Assembly: GCA_041690255.1 (NCBI GenBank)
Contig: JAWLHU010000001.1
Span: forward strand, 186,001-250,000
Direction: 5' to 3'
From: JAWLHU01 sp041690255
GTDB lineage: Bacteria; Bacillota; Sulfobacillia; Symbiobacteriales; Symbiobacteriaceae
Length of the DNA stretch: 64,000 nucleotides
Under the pieces are notes generated by a model. The model saw only the letters and a program-made list of their open reading frames with translations, did not search any database and was not told the origin of the DNA. Below, piece after piece: positions 16,583 to 26,075 of the stretch. The number at the start of each line of letters is the position of its first letter. The stretch's first letter is position 1. Position numbers and translations under genes: made by a program.

Positions 16583-17818
16583 ATGAGTGACTTCACCAAG
16601 CGCCTGGACCAGTACGCCGATCTGCTGGTGCGGGTGGGTGTCAACCTGCAGCCCGGGCAGGAGCTGATCGTCGCCAGCTCGATCGAGCATGCCGACCTGG
16701 CCCGGCGGGTGGTGGCCAAGGCGTACGATGCCGGCGCCCGGCGGGTCTCCGTGCAATGGCAGGACCCGCAGGTCAATCGCATGACCATGGCCCGGGCCGA
16801 TGAAGAGGCCCTGAAGGAGCCCCCCTTGCCCCTGATCCAGTGGCGGGAGGAGCACCTCGCGAACGGCGGCGCTCAGCTCTCGATCGTGGGCGAAGACCCG
16901 AAGCTGATGGCCGGCGTTGACCCGAAGCGGATCAACGCATCGCAGCAGGCCGCAAGCCGGGCATGGGCAAAGGTCATGGCCTACACGACGACCATGCGGC
17001 GAAGCTGGTCGATGGGCGCGGCAGCGGTGCAGGGCTGGGCCGACACCGTCATGGCTGACCTGCCGGAGGCGGAGCGGGTCCCCGCCCTGTGGGATGCGAT
17101 CCTGAAGGCCTGCCGGGTCTACGGCGACAACGATCCGGTGGCCGACTGGCAGGCGCATCTGGAGCGGCTGGCCCGCTGGGTCACCTTCATGAACGAGAAG
17201 AAGTTCGCCCGCCTGCACTACAAGGGGCCTGGGACCGACCTGACGATCGATCTCCCGCCGAACCATGTCTGGATCAGCGCCGGTAACGCCCAGAACGAGA
17301 GCGGCGCGCCCTTCTGCCCGAACATGCCGACCGAGGAGGTCTTCACCGCCCCGGCGCTCGATGGCGTGAACGGCACGGTCCGCTCCACCCTGCCGCTCAA
17401 CTACGGCGGCACGCTGATCAGGGAGATGCAGCTTCGCTTTGAGAAGGGGCGGGTAGTGGAGTTCTCGGCCGCCGAGGGGCAGGAGGTGCTCCAGGGCCTG
17501 TTCGATACGGATGAGGGCGCCCGCCGTTTGGGCGAGGTGGCGCTGGTCCCGGTGGACTCCCCCATCAACCAGACGGGGATTCTCTTCTACAACACCTTGT
17601 TCGATGAGAACGCAAGCTGCCATCTGGCGCTGGGGCGGGCCTATCCGATCTGCGTGGAGGGCGGTGCCGCCATGACCGCCGAAGCCCGCGCAACGGCGGG
17701 GCTGAACCAGAGCGTGACGCACGTCGACTTCATGATCGGCTCGGCGGAGCTGGACATTGATGGCGAACTGCCCACGGGTGAGCTGGTGCCGATCTTCCGC
17801 AAGGGGATGTGGGCCTAA
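16583..17818 (+). CDS. M29 family aminopeptidase (AmpS/aminopeptidase T type)
   Basis: A 411-aa cytoplasmic metallo-aminopeptidase that removes N-terminal residues from peptides, usually with two Co2+ or Zn2+ ions. Family features include the N-terminal YADLLVRVGVNLQPGQ segment, TDLTIDLP, FCPNMPTEEVFTAP, and the C-terminal HVDFMIGS..LDIDGE block holding metal ligands. The length is typical. ATG 16583 is chosen over ATG 16574 because GGAGGG ends immediately before the earlier codon and gives 9-nt spacing to the later one. A structured leader precedes it. A histidine kinase gene follows after about 100 nt. Confidence 0.92.
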   Translation: MSDFTKRLDQYADLLVRVGVNLQPGQELIVASSIEHADLARRVVAKAYDAGARRVSVQWQDPQVNRMTMARADEEALKEPPLPLIQWREEHLANGGAQLSIVGEDPKLMAGVDPKRINASQQAASRAWAKVMAYTTTMRRSWSMGAAAVQGWADTVMADLPEAERVPALWDAILKACRVYGDNDPVADWQAHLERLARWVTFMNEKKFARLHYKGPGTDLTIDLPPNHVWISAGNAQNESGAPFCPNMPTEEVFTAPALDGVNGTVRSTLPLNYGGTLIREMQLRFEKGRVVEFSAAEGQEVLQGLFDTDEGARRLGEVALVPVDSPINQTGILFYNTLFDENASCHLALGRAYPICVEGGAAMTAEARATAGLNQSVTHVDFMIGSAELDIDGELPTGELVPIFRKGMWA

Positions 17819-17916
17819 GGCCGGTCGTCGCTATCGTTCGACACCCGGAAGGTAGGAGGACCGGCTACGGCGAACAAAGCGGAGATGTTTCCTTCACATA
17901 TTCGAGGAGGAATTTG

Positions 17917-19923
17917 ATGTCGCTCACCCGCCCGACCATGGCCCGGTTCGCCTGGGCCGTGATCAGCGTGCTCTCCTTCATCCTCTACCTCACTCGCATT
18001 CCGCACCGACCGGCTGCGGTTACACCGCCATCGCCCTACTTCTACCTCTGGGAGATCCCCCTGATCCTGATCTGGATGCTCGTCGGCGCCGTCATCCTCT
18101 GGCGTGCCAATGAGGAGCGGCTCGGCTGGCCCTTCTTCATCGCTACCATGTTGAGCGCCTACGGGGCGACCTACATGCAGGACTCGCGCACCGAGGTCCT
18201 CCTACCTACAGCCGTGGCCCTGCTGGCCGGGCTGATTCACCAGGCGGGCGGCCTTGGTATGTTCGCGTTCTGCTTTTTCTTTCCCGATGGCCGGCCGGTG
18301 CCCCGCAAGCTGGCCTATCTACTGATCCCCTTCTGGGGGCTCGTCGCGGCGCCCACCTTCTACGCGCCCTTCTCCAAGCTGAGCCTCTACTCCTGGCCGG
18401 CGGCGATCTCCACCCTCCTGGTCAACGCCCTGCTGGTGGTCAACATTGGCACACAGCTCTACCGCTACCGGACCACCCGAGACCCGCTGATCCGGCAGCA
18501 GACCAAGTGGGTCGTTTTCGGCATTCTCGTCGGTGCGGTCGGGAATATGATGATGCTCTCGGCCCATCTGGCGCTGATGCACCGCCCGGCGCTGGTCGCC
18601 CTGATCGATGTGATCAGCAACATCGCCCATGCGGCCATTCCGGTCTCGATCGGCTTTGCGATCCTGCGCTACCGGCTCTGGGATATCGACCGGATCATCA
18701 ACCGGACGCTGGTCTACACCGCCCTGACGGGCACCATCGCCCTGATTTACACGCTGGCGGCGAGTTGGGCCGGGGTGCTCTTTCAGGCCCAGTCCAACCT
18801 CGGGCCGCTGGTGGGGACGGGGCTGGTCGCCTTCTCCTTCATGCCGCTGCGGGACCGGCTCCAGGTGGGCATAAACCGGCTGATGTACGGCGACCGGGAC
18901 AACCCGGGCATGGTCCTCTCCCGCCTGGGCACCCAACTGGAGGCGAACCTCGCGCCGGATGAGGTCCCGCCGACCGTGGTGCAGACGGTGGTGGAGTCGC
19001 TGCGGGTTCCCTACGCTGCCCTGATCCTCCGGGAGGATGAGAGCTACCGCATGGCGGCGCACGCCGGCGCAGCGGTGCCCGAGTCGGCACGGATTCCCTT
19101 CCCCCTGACCGACCAGGGGGAGATGGTGGGGCTGCTGGTGGTGGGCCGGCGATCCGGAGAGGCGGAGTTCACCGCCCAGGATCTGCACCTGCTGCGGGGC
19201 CTGGCCCGGCAGGCGGGGCACGCCGTGCACACGATCCGCCTGACCCAGGCGCTCCAGCGCTCCCGCGAGCTGCTGGTCACGGCGCGGGAGGAGGAGCGGC
19301 GGCGCATGCGCAACGACCTGCACGACGGCCTCGGGCCGGCGCTCTCCAGCTACGCCCTCACCGCCGGGGCGGTCCGGCGGGAGATCGACCGCGACCCCGA
19401 TGCCGCCAAGGAGCTGCTGGTGCAGTTGGAGCGGGACCTGCAAGCATCGCTGCAGGAGGTGCGCCGGCTGATCTACAACCTGCGGCCGCCGCTGCTCGAT
19501 GACCTGGGCCTGGTGGGCGCTCTGCGCCGTGCCGCGGGGGAGTTCCGGCACGCCGGGATCGACGTCTCGATCGAGGCGCCGGAGCCCATGCCGGTGCTGC
19601 CGGCCGCGGTGGAGGTGGCGACCTTCCGGATCGTCCAGGAGGCGCTGCATAACGCATCGAAACATGCCCATGCCGTCCATGTGGATGTGGCCCTCGCAGT
19701 GGTTGACTCGCTGCCGGGCACCGGGCGGGGCCGCCGCTTCACCATCACCATTGTGGATGATGGGATTGGCCTGGACCCGCAGCGGACATCCGGAATCGGC
19801 CTCTCCTCCATGCGGGAGCGGGCGGGTGAGCTGGGTGGGGCCTGCCGGGTCGAACCCGATCTGAGCGGGGGCGTGCGGGTCAGCGCCTGGCTGCCCCTGT
19901 CGGGTCCTGATTTGGCCGGCTAG
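17917..19923 (+). CDS. Membrane sensor histidine kinase (HisKA_3 family), copy 1
   Basis: A 668-aa sensor kinase. The N-terminal ~310 residues carry about eight hydrophobic segments, then a GAF-like domain (~345-450). The HisKA_3 box is RRRMRNDLHDGLGP, whose His is the predicted phosphorylation site. An HATPase_c domain follows with N-box QEALHNASKHA, G1 VDDGIGLD and G2 GIGLSSMRER. This is the NarL/DesK-type kinase family, which normally partners a LuxR-type regulator; none is adjacent. The frame is open upstream into the aminopeptidase end, but ATG 17917 has GAGGAGG 6 nt ahead and starts the hydrophobic region. It is closely paralogous to the next gene. Confidence 0.92.
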   Translation: MSLTRPTMARFAWAVISVLSFILYLTRIPHRPAAVTPPSPYFYLWEIPLILIWMLVGAVILWRANEERLGWPFFIATMLSAYGATYMQDSRTEVLLPTAVALLAGLIHQAGGLGMFAFCFFFPDGRPVPRKLAYLLIPFWGLVAAPTFYAPFSKLSLYSWPAAISTLLVNALLVVNIGTQLYRYRTTRDPLIRQQTKWVVFGILVGAVGNMMMLSAHLALMHRPALVALIDVISNIAHAAIPVSIGFAILRYRLWDIDRIINRTLVYTALTGTIALIYTLAASWAGVLFQAQSNLGPLVGTGLVAFSFMPLRDRLQVGINRLMYGDRDNPGMVLSRLGTQLEANLAPDEVPPTVVQTVVESLRVPYAALILREDESYRMAAHAGAAVPESARIPFPLTDQGEMVGLLVVGRRSGEAEFTAQDLHLLRGLARQAGHAVHTIRLTQALQRSRELLVTAREEERRRMRNDLHDGLGPALSSYALTAGAVRREIDRDPDAAKELLVQLERDLQASLQEVRRLIYNLRPPLLDDLGLVGALRRAAGEFRHAGIDVSIEAPEPMPVLPAAVEVATFRIVQEALHNASKHAHAVHVDVALAVVDSLPGTGRGRRFTITIVDDGIGLDPQRTSGIGLSSMRERAGELGGACRVEPDLSGGVRVSAWLPLSGPDLAG

Positions 19924-19948
19924 CGCCGGCAGAGGAGAGGAGGGTGGG

Positions 19949-21928
19949 GTGCCCATGGCGATCCGCCGCGCTGGAATGGCCCGACTGGCCTGGGTCTTGA
20001 TCACGCTGCTGGTGCTTGTGCTCTATGTCATGCGAATTCCCCACCGCGTCGCCTTGGCGCCGAACCTGCCCACCTTCTACCTCTGGGAGATCCCCCTGAT
20101 CCTCTTCTGGGTAACCGTGGGAGCGGTGATCCTCCTGCGTAGTGAGACCACGCCCTGGACCTTCTTTGTGGCGCTCATGCTGGGGACCTACGGACCCAGT
20201 TACATGCAGGATGGGCGCACGCTGGAGCTGCTGCCGCCGGTGCTGGCGATCCTGGCCGGGGTGACCCACCAGGCGGGCGGGCTGGCCATGTTCGCCTTCT
20301 GCTTCCTCTTCCCCGATGGGCGACCGGTGCCGCGGCTGGCCTACTACATCCTGGTGCCAGGGTGGGCGATTCTGGCGGCGCCCGCCTTCTACGCCCCGAA
20401 CTCATCGCTCAGCCTCTACATGTGGCCCCCGCTGATCTCTGCCGGCCTGGTGAACGGGTTGCTGGTCGCGGGGATCATCGCCCAGCTCTTCCGCTTCCGC
20501 AACACCGCCGACCCGGTGGCGCGGCAGCAGACCAAGTGGGTGGCCTTCGGCATTGTCATGGTGGCAGCAGGAAACATGATCGGACTGAGCGCCCGCATGT
20601 TCTTCTGGGAGCAGCCTGCCCTGCTGGCGGTCTTCGATGCGATCAGCCACCTGGCGCATGCCACGGTGCCGCTCACGATCCTCTTCGCGATCCTGCGCTA
20701 CCGGCTCTGGGACATTGACTGGATTATCAACCGGGCGCTGGTCTACGTGACGTTGACCGGCGCGATCGCCCTGATCTACACCCTCGTCGCCGGCTGGGCC
20801 GGGGTGCTCTTTCAGGCGCAGTCCGCGCTGGGTCCGCTGATCGGGACGGGCATTGTCGCCTTCCTCTTCATGCCGCTGCGGGACCGGCTTCAGGTGCGCA
20901 TTAACCATCTCATGTATGGCGACCGGGACAACCCGGGCAGGGTGCTGGCCCGGCTGGGCACCCAGTTGGAGGCGAACCTGGCTCCGCATGAGGTGCCGCC
21001 CACGGTGGTGCGGGCGGTGGTGGAGTCGCTGCGGGTCCCCTACGCGGAACTGCTCCTCCTGGAGGATGACGGAGCCTATCACCCGGCGGCCCAGGCGGGG
21101 TCGTGGGTGCCGGAATGGGATCGGATCCCCTTCCCCCTCCTGGATCAGGGGGAGCAGGTGGGGCTGCTGGTGGTGGGCCGGCGCCAGGGCGAGGAGGAGT
21201 TCAGCTCGTCGGATCTGCATCTGCTGCGGGGGCTGGCGCGGCAGGCGGGGCACGCCGTGCACACGATCCGGCTGACTCAGGCGCTCCAGCGCTCCCGCGA
21301 GCAACTGGTCACCGCCCGGGAGGAGGAGCGGCGGCGCATGCGCAATGACCTGCACGATGGGCTCGGGCCATCGCTCTCGGGGTATGCCCTGACCGCCGGC
21401 GCCGCTCGGCGGCAGATCGACCGGAACCCGGAGGCCGCCAAGGAGATGATGCAGCAACTGGAGCAGGACCTGCAGTCATCGCTGCAGGAGGTGCGGCGGC
21501 TGATCGACAACCTGCGGCCGCCACTGCTCGACGACCTCGGCCTGGTCGGTGCCCTGCACCGGACGGCCGGTGAGTTCGGGCGTGCCGGGCTGTCGGTCGA
21601 GGTGGCGGCGCCGGATCCCATGCCGGCCTTGCCGGCCGCGGTGGAGGTCGCCACCTTCCGGATCGTGCAGGAGGCGCTGAACAACGTGGTGAAGCACGCC
21701 CGGGCATCCCGGGTCCGGGTGACGCTGGCGGAGGGCTCCGCCGAGCGTGGGCGACGCCTGATGATCACGGTGGCGGACGACGGGATCGGCATCGACCCGG
21801 ACCGGACGGCCGGGGTTGGGCTCTCCTCCATGCAGGAGCGGGCCGCCGAGCTGGGCGGCGGTTGCACCGTGGGGCCCTGTGCGGCAGGGGGCACGCAGGT
21901 GACCGCCTGGCTACCGCTGGGGGAGTAG
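19949..21928 (+). CDS. Membrane sensor histidine kinase (HisKA_3 family), copy 2
   Basis: A 659-aa tandem paralogue of the preceding kinase with the same order: multi-pass membrane domain, GAF-like domain, HisKA_3 (RRRMRNDLHDGLGP) and HATPase_c (QEALNNVVKHA, ADDGIGID, GVGLSSMQER). The match runs through the whole protein, including the FFPDGRPVPR-like loop and YRLWDID, so this is a recent full-length duplication. The GTG at 19949 follows an AGGAGAGGAGGG tract; ATG 19955 is an alternative. It is 25 nt behind copy 1, in one transcript. No response regulator is present, and the convergent lipoprotein gene ends 2 nt away. Confidence 0.92.
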   Translation: MPMAIRRAGMARLAWVLITLLVLVLYVMRIPHRVALAPNLPTFYLWEIPLILFWVTVGAVILLRSETTPWTFFVALMLGTYGPSYMQDGRTLELLPPVLAILAGVTHQAGGLAMFAFCFLFPDGRPVPRLAYYILVPGWAILAAPAFYAPNSSLSLYMWPPLISAGLVNGLLVAGIIAQLFRFRNTADPVARQQTKWVAFGIVMVAAGNMIGLSARMFFWEQPALLAVFDAISHLAHATVPLTILFAILRYRLWDIDWIINRALVYVTLTGAIALIYTLVAGWAGVLFQAQSALGPLIGTGIVAFLFMPLRDRLQVRINHLMYGDRDNPGRVLARLGTQLEANLAPHEVPPTVVRAVVESLRVPYAELLLLEDDGAYHPAAQAGSWVPEWDRIPFPLLDQGEQVGLLVVGRRQGEEEFSSSDLHLLRGLARQAGHAVHTIRLTQALQRSREQLVTAREEERRRMRNDLHDGLGPSLSGYALTAGAARRQIDRNPEAAKEMMQQLEQDLQSSLQEVRRLIDNLRPPLLDDLGLVGALHRTAGEFGRAGLSVEVAAPDPMPALPAAVEVATFRIVQEALNNVVKHARASRVRVTLAEGSAERGRRLMITVADDGIGIDPDRTAGVGLSSMQERAAELGGGCTVGPCAAGGTQVTAWLPLGE

Positions 21929-21930
21929 CC

Positions 21931-23157
21931 CTAAGGCCTGGAGTAGGGGAGCGGGGGGATCCAGGAGTCGAGCACCCGGGGCCAGTCCCACTGGCCGTAG
22001 TAGTAGGGCGGCTGGTCGAGGGTGAGCAGGGGGGAGGGGAGGTCTCGCCGCCCGTGGCGCAGGTGGGCCGTGGGCCTGGATCTGGCGCTGGCCTTCGGGC
22101 TGCCAGGGCGGGGCCCGGCGGCCGGGGCGCCGGTGGTGAACCAGAAGAGCGTTCCCTCCCGGCCCCAGAAGGGACCCAAGCCGCCCTCGCTCGCCCGGAT
22201 TCGCCTGGTGGAGCCGGTCTCTACCTCGACCAGGTAGATCGCCTGATCGGCGCTGGGCGGCATGCCCTGGCTCATGCTCCGGACGAAGGCGAGGTAGTGG
22301 CCGCCGGGGCTCCAGGCCGGCTCCCGGTCGGGGCCATGCACATACGCCAGGACCGGCTCGGTGGGCGACCAGACCGCCCAGCGGAGGTCAGGCGAGGCCC
22401 CGAGCTGCTCGGTCATGCCGGTGGCGGGGTCGAGCAGCAGCCAGTCGTTGCAGTCGGCCGCGATCGATGACGTCCAGCCGGGGCGGACGAGCAGCAGGTA
22501 CTCCCCATCGGCTGACCAGGCCTGCGGGATGGCGCCCTTGCCGCATCGCTCCTGAAGCGCCTCCGCCGTGGAGTTGGGCGCGAAGGGATCGGCCAGCAGC
22601 AGGTCCGGCTCGCCGTGGGCCGGGGCGATGGTGGCGGTGTAAGCCGTGCCCACGTGTGGATTGCCGGGCTGGGTCACGATCCGGCTGATCGTGAGCGACT
22701 GGCCATCGGGCGTCCAGAGCGGATCACTCCAGCCCGAGATGGTCATTCCGTCCTGCTCGGGGCCGTTCTCGGCGTTGACGCGGTAGACCCAGATGCTCGG
22801 CTCGCCCCCGAGTGAGCGGGTGATGGCCAGCCGGTCATCGGACGGGTGCCAGTCGGCGGGGCGCCGGGCGGTCAGGTCGGCGTCGGGGATGGTCCAGGGG
22901 CCACGCCCGCCGGCCCCCGTCAACTTGAGCTGACCGCCCTGCGTGTAGAGGATGAACCGGCCGGTAGGCGAGAAGCGGGGGGAGTCGACCGGGGCGCCCT
23001 TCGTAAGGCGGCGCTCCTCGCCGCCCTCCCAGAGCCAGAGGTCGCCGCCCCGGACAAAGGCGAAGCGCATGGGCGAATCCGGCTCGGGGCTGCTGGTCGT
23101 GCCCCGACAGCCGGCAGCGAGCAGGAGGATCAGCAGGAGCATGAGGAGTCGACGCAT
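21931..23157 (-). CDS. Lipoprotein with TolB/WD40-like beta-propeller
   Basis: A 408-aa secreted lipoprotein. The signal peptide ends in the lipobox LAAGC (Cys ~17). The rest holds repeated blades of the kind SPRFSPTGRFILYT, DWHPSDDRLAIT, LWTPDGQSLTIS and AWSPGGHYLAFV, the PD40/TolB-like pattern. Such proteins are usually extracellular scaffolds or sensors. Its 3' end is convergent with kinase copy 2, only 2 nt apart. It may report to the kinases, but that is speculation. The final ~70 residues are basic and low complexity. Confidence 0.85.
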   Translation of the reverse strand: MRRLLMLLLILLLAAGCRGTTSSPEPDSPMRFAFVRGGDLWLWEGGEERRLTKGAPVDSPRFSPTGRFILYTQGGQLKLTGAGGRGPWTIPDADLTARRPADWHPSDDRLAITRSLGGEPSIWVYRVNAENGPEQDGMTISGWSDPLWTPDGQSLTISRIVTQPGNPHVGTAYTATIAPAHGEPDLLLADPFAPNSTAEALQERCGKGAIPQAWSADGEYLLLVRPGWTSSIAADCNDWLLLDPATGMTEQLGASPDLRWAVWSPTEPVLAYVHGPDREPAWSPGGHYLAFVRSMSQGMPPSADQAIYLVEVETGSTRRIRASEGGLGPFWGREGTLFWFTTGAPAAGPRPGSPKASARSRPTAHLRHGRRDLPSPLLTLDQPPYYYGQWDWPRVLDSWIPPLPYSRP

Positions 23158-23200
23158 GGGATCACCTCACGCCCAGTCTCCCCTGTAAGTGCACGGGAAA

Positions 23201-23226
23201 ACCCCCGGCCATGCCCGACCGGGGGT
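23201..23226 (-). terminator. Rho-independent terminator of the 38-aa gene
   Basis: ACCCCCGG (23201-23208) and CCGGGGGT (23219-23226) pair, with a U-run on the minus strand (AAAA at 23198-23201). It separates the 38-aa gene from the lipoprotein gene. Confidence 0.85.
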
Positions 23227-23289
23227 GGGATACCGCCGTAGCGGGCGGGATAGGATAGAAGTGCAGGGCGCCCGGTCGAGAGCCGGGAC

Positions 23290-23406
23290 TTAGGAGCCGA
23301 AGAGCCAGGTCACCAGCATGGGGAGGAACTTGTGGAAGAAAAGCTCCAGGACCTCAGTACCGGTAACAATGGTCAAGGCCACAAGCACCTTTTCGCAAGC
23401 CGTCAT
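23290..23406 (-). CDS. 38-aa hydrophobic peptide gene
   Basis: ATG at 23406 to TAA at 23290 encodes 38 residues: a short N terminus with one Cys, then a mostly hydrophobic stretch (VLVALTIVTG...VLELFFHKFLPMLV) ending in GS. AGAGGAGG stands about 9 nt upstream of the ATG. The gene is bracketed by independent intrinsic terminators on both sides, so it is its own transcription unit. It could be a membrane-associated peptide, a type I toxin-like peptide or a sporulation microprotein; nothing in the sequence decides. Confidence 0.65.
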   Translation of the reverse strand: MTACEKVLVALTIVTGTEVLELFFHKFLPMLVTWLFGS

Positions 23407-23455
23407 CGTCGGCAATCCTCCTCTTGAGGTGGATTCCGAGCGCCCTGCGCATAGC

Positions 23456-23486
23456 AAAACCCGACTGGCGAAGTCAGTCGGGTTTT
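23456..23486. terminator. Bidirectional rho-independent terminator
   Basis: AAAACCCGACTG (23456-23467) pairs perfectly with CAGTCGGGTTTT (23475-23486) over 12 bp with a 7-nt loop. It ends the ABC permease transcript on the minus strand. Confidence 0.9.
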
Positions 23487-23498
23487 GTCGTGCATGGC

Positions 23499-26075
23499 TT
23501 ATTCTACTCGGAGCGCATCGGCGGGGGGGATGGCGGCGACCCGGCGGGCCGGGCCCAGGGCGGCCAGCAGGGCGAGGCCGGCGCTGAGCAGGAGCCCGCC
23601 TGCCAGGACGGCCCAGGGCAGGGAGACCTGGCTGAAGCGCTCGGGCTCCAGGCCGTAGAGGGCACCGGCGGCGAGGATGATGCCACCGAGGCTGCCGACG
23701 ATCCCGCCGACTAGGCCCAGGAGGGCGCCCTCGAGCATGATCGTCCGGCGCACCTGCCGGGGGGTGGCGCCCACTGAGCGCAGCAGGGCGAACTCCCGCT
23801 TCCGCTCGTTCATGGCGTTGACCATGGTGTTGACCAGGCTCATGGCGGCGACGGCGGCCATGACGAGGGCGACGGCGCCCACCAGGGCGTAGCGCTGGGT
23901 GATCTGGATCCGCATCTCGGCGAGGGCGGACTGGGCGTCGCTGTACTCGGCCATGGCGAACTGGGGCTGGGTGACGATCGCCTTGACGGCACTGCGGGCG
24001 GCTTCGGGCTTGGCGGGATCGGCGTTGGCGAAGATCATGCGGATTCCGGGCGGATTCTTGTCCGGCACCGGCTCGGCCAGGATCACCTGGGGCAGGGCAT
24101 AGTGGTAGGCCTCGACGATCGCCGCCACCCGGTACTCCCGCACGATCGGCTCGGTCAGGGTCTTCCGGAAATCCTGCTGCAGGTTCAGCTTGACCGCATC
24201 GCCCAGGTGAAGGCCGCGGGATTCGGCAAACTCCTTCCGCAGGACCAGGTCAAGGGGGCCGATCTTGTCGACCGAGCCCTGCAGCAGGGTGTAGGCCTTG
24301 ACTGAGATGAGTTCGTGCATACCACCGGCGGCAGCCCAGACCACGTCGCGATCACGGATCTGCGCAGGGCCGGTGCCGGTGCCCTCCCGCTTCGCCATTT
24401 CCGTCAGGAACGCTGGATCGGCCTGCGACCAGTCGTGCTCATGGAGGAGGAGCCACTGGGAGTCGTAGGTCACCCCGATCTGGCGGATGCCATCTACCTG
24501 TCGAATCTGGTCGAGAAGCTGCGGATTCGCACCCTGGTGGATGATGCCGGGCATGCTGACCTGGATATCGGCGGGGTGGGTCTTCCGGATCTGCTCCTCC
24601 ATGTTGCGGGCGACGGTGCCCATGAGGGTGGTAATGGCGACCACCATGATCAGGCCGAGGCTCATGGCGCCGGTGGTCAGGCCGCTGCGGCGCCGGTGGC
24701 GGAGGATGGCGCGCACTGCCATGGGCCCCTCGGTCGTGCTCCGGAAGGGGGCGCTGATGATGGGGAGGATGACCGGCAGGAGCCGCTGGGTCGCCAGCAG
24801 CAGCCCGATCCCGACGGCCAGGGCACCGGTGGAGCCGGTCAGGGCCTGGAGGCCATCGGCGGTGTCGGGGAGGAGGATGGGCCAGAGGGGAACGGTGGCC
24901 ACGGCGACGAGGCCAAGGCCGATCAGGACCAGGCCGAAGCGGCCGCCCTGCTCCGCCTCCCGCTCCTGGCTGGGCAGGTCGGGGCGCATGGCCTGGAGGG
25001 GATTGGTCCGGCCGGCTGCCCGAGCCACGCCCCGGGCCGAGAGGAGGGCGAGCAGGGTCCCGGCGATGGTGATGGCGCCCAGGGCGGCGAAGGGGATAGC
25101 GGCGGCGGCAGGCTCCACCCCGAGGGCGACGGCGACGATGCGACCGGTGCCGACGGCGGCGGTGGTCCCGAGCAGCACACCCGGCAGGGAGCCGGTCAGG
25201 CCGACGAGGAGGCCCTCGGCCAGCAGCATCCGCCGGATCTGGGCCGGGGTGGCGGCGATCGCCCGCAGCACGGCCAGCTCGCGGGTCCGCTCGGCGAGGG
25301 AGATGCGGAAGGCGCCGGTCAGGAGGAAGGCGGAGGCGAGCAGGGAGGCGATGCCCAGGCCATAGGCGATCGGGCGGAGCGCATCGAGATTCTGCCGGAT
25401 CTCCTTGAGGAAGTCCCGGTTGTAGACGGTCATCTCGGGGAACTGGTCCTGGATGTCGTTGGTCACGGGGGCATTCTGGTCGAGGTCGGCCAGCTCGATC
25501 AGGGTGAAGGTGGCGCCCTCCTGACCCACGGCCCGGGCCAGCCAAGAGCGTTCGACGATCACCTGGGTGCCGTTGGTCTTCAGCGAGGTGAGCAGGCCGC
25601 TGATCCGGAGGGGGACGACCTGGCCGCCGGGGAGGGGGAGCTCGGTCGTGTCGTCGATTCCCAGGTCGCGCATCTTCGCCCACGCCTCGGAGATGAGGAC
25701 CTCGCCGGGGCCGGGGTAGGCGCCATCCTTCGGGGTGACCAGCTGGCGGCCGAGGGGGGTGTCGGGCACGCCGTAGTAGAGCATACCGGGCGGTGCACCG
25801 GACGGGATCAGGACGCCGGCCACATCCACCACGCCGGGGATTTGTCGAATCTTGTCTTCATCGGATGGGGAGAGGAACCGGTCGGGTTGATGGTACCCGG
25901 CCATGAGGTCGAAGGTGCCGAAGTTGCGGGCCATCTGCTCATCCAGCGCACGGTCCATGGAGGCGGAGAGGGTGAGCAGGGCGGCCAGGAGGCCGGTGCC
26001 GAGGAGGACCGAGAGGACGGAGAGGAGGCTGCGGAGCCGGCGGGCCTTGAGGAAGCGGAGGCCGAGGCTAAGCAT
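23499..26075 (-). CDS. FtsX/MacB-type ABC transporter permease
   Basis: An 858-aa membrane permease with two FtsX domains. There is an N-terminal TM segment (LLSVLSVLLGTGLLAALLT), a large extracytoplasmic MacB_PCD domain, three TMs with the LRAIAATPAQIRRMLLAEG coupling motif, an internal TM pair, a second extracellular region, and a final three-TM block with LLRSVGATPRQVRRTIMLEG. Single-gene double-FtsX permeases pair with one ATPase to export lipoproteins, peptides or antibiotics, or drive mechanotransmission. ATG 26075 overlaps the ATPase stop by 8 nt. The open frame extends upstream to 26390 in the ATPase shadow and was not used. Confidence 0.93.
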   Translation of the reverse strand: MLSLGLRFLKARRLRSLLSVLSVLLGTGLLAALLTLSASMDRALDEQMARNFGTFDLMAGYHQPDRFLSPSDEDKIRQIPGVVDVAGVLIPSGAPPGMLYYGVPDTPLGRQLVTPKDGAYPGPGEVLISEAWAKMRDLGIDDTTELPLPGGQVVPLRISGLLTSLKTNGTQVIVERSWLARAVGQEGATFTLIELADLDQNAPVTNDIQDQFPEMTVYNRDFLKEIRQNLDALRPIAYGLGIASLLASAFLLTGAFRISLAERTRELAVLRAIAATPAQIRRMLLAEGLLVGLTGSLPGVLLGTTAAVGTGRIVAVALGVEPAAAAIPFAALGAITIAGTLLALLSARGVARAAGRTNPLQAMRPDLPSQEREAEQGGRFGLVLIGLGLVAVATVPLWPILLPDTADGLQALTGSTGALAVGIGLLLATQRLLPVILPIISAPFRSTTEGPMAVRAILRHRRRSGLTTGAMSLGLIMVVAITTLMGTVARNMEEQIRKTHPADIQVSMPGIIHQGANPQLLDQIRQVDGIRQIGVTYDSQWLLLHEHDWSQADPAFLTEMAKREGTGTGPAQIRDRDVVWAAAGGMHELISVKAYTLLQGSVDKIGPLDLVLRKEFAESRGLHLGDAVKLNLQQDFRKTLTEPIVREYRVAAIVEAYHYALPQVILAEPVPDKNPPGIRMIFANADPAKPEAARSAVKAIVTQPQFAMAEYSDAQSALAEMRIQITQRYALVGAVALVMAAVAAMSLVNTMVNAMNERKREFALLRSVGATPRQVRRTIMLEGALLGLVGGIVGSLGGIILAAGALYGLEPERFSQVSLPWAVLAGGLLLSAGLALLAALGPARRVAAIPPADALRVE

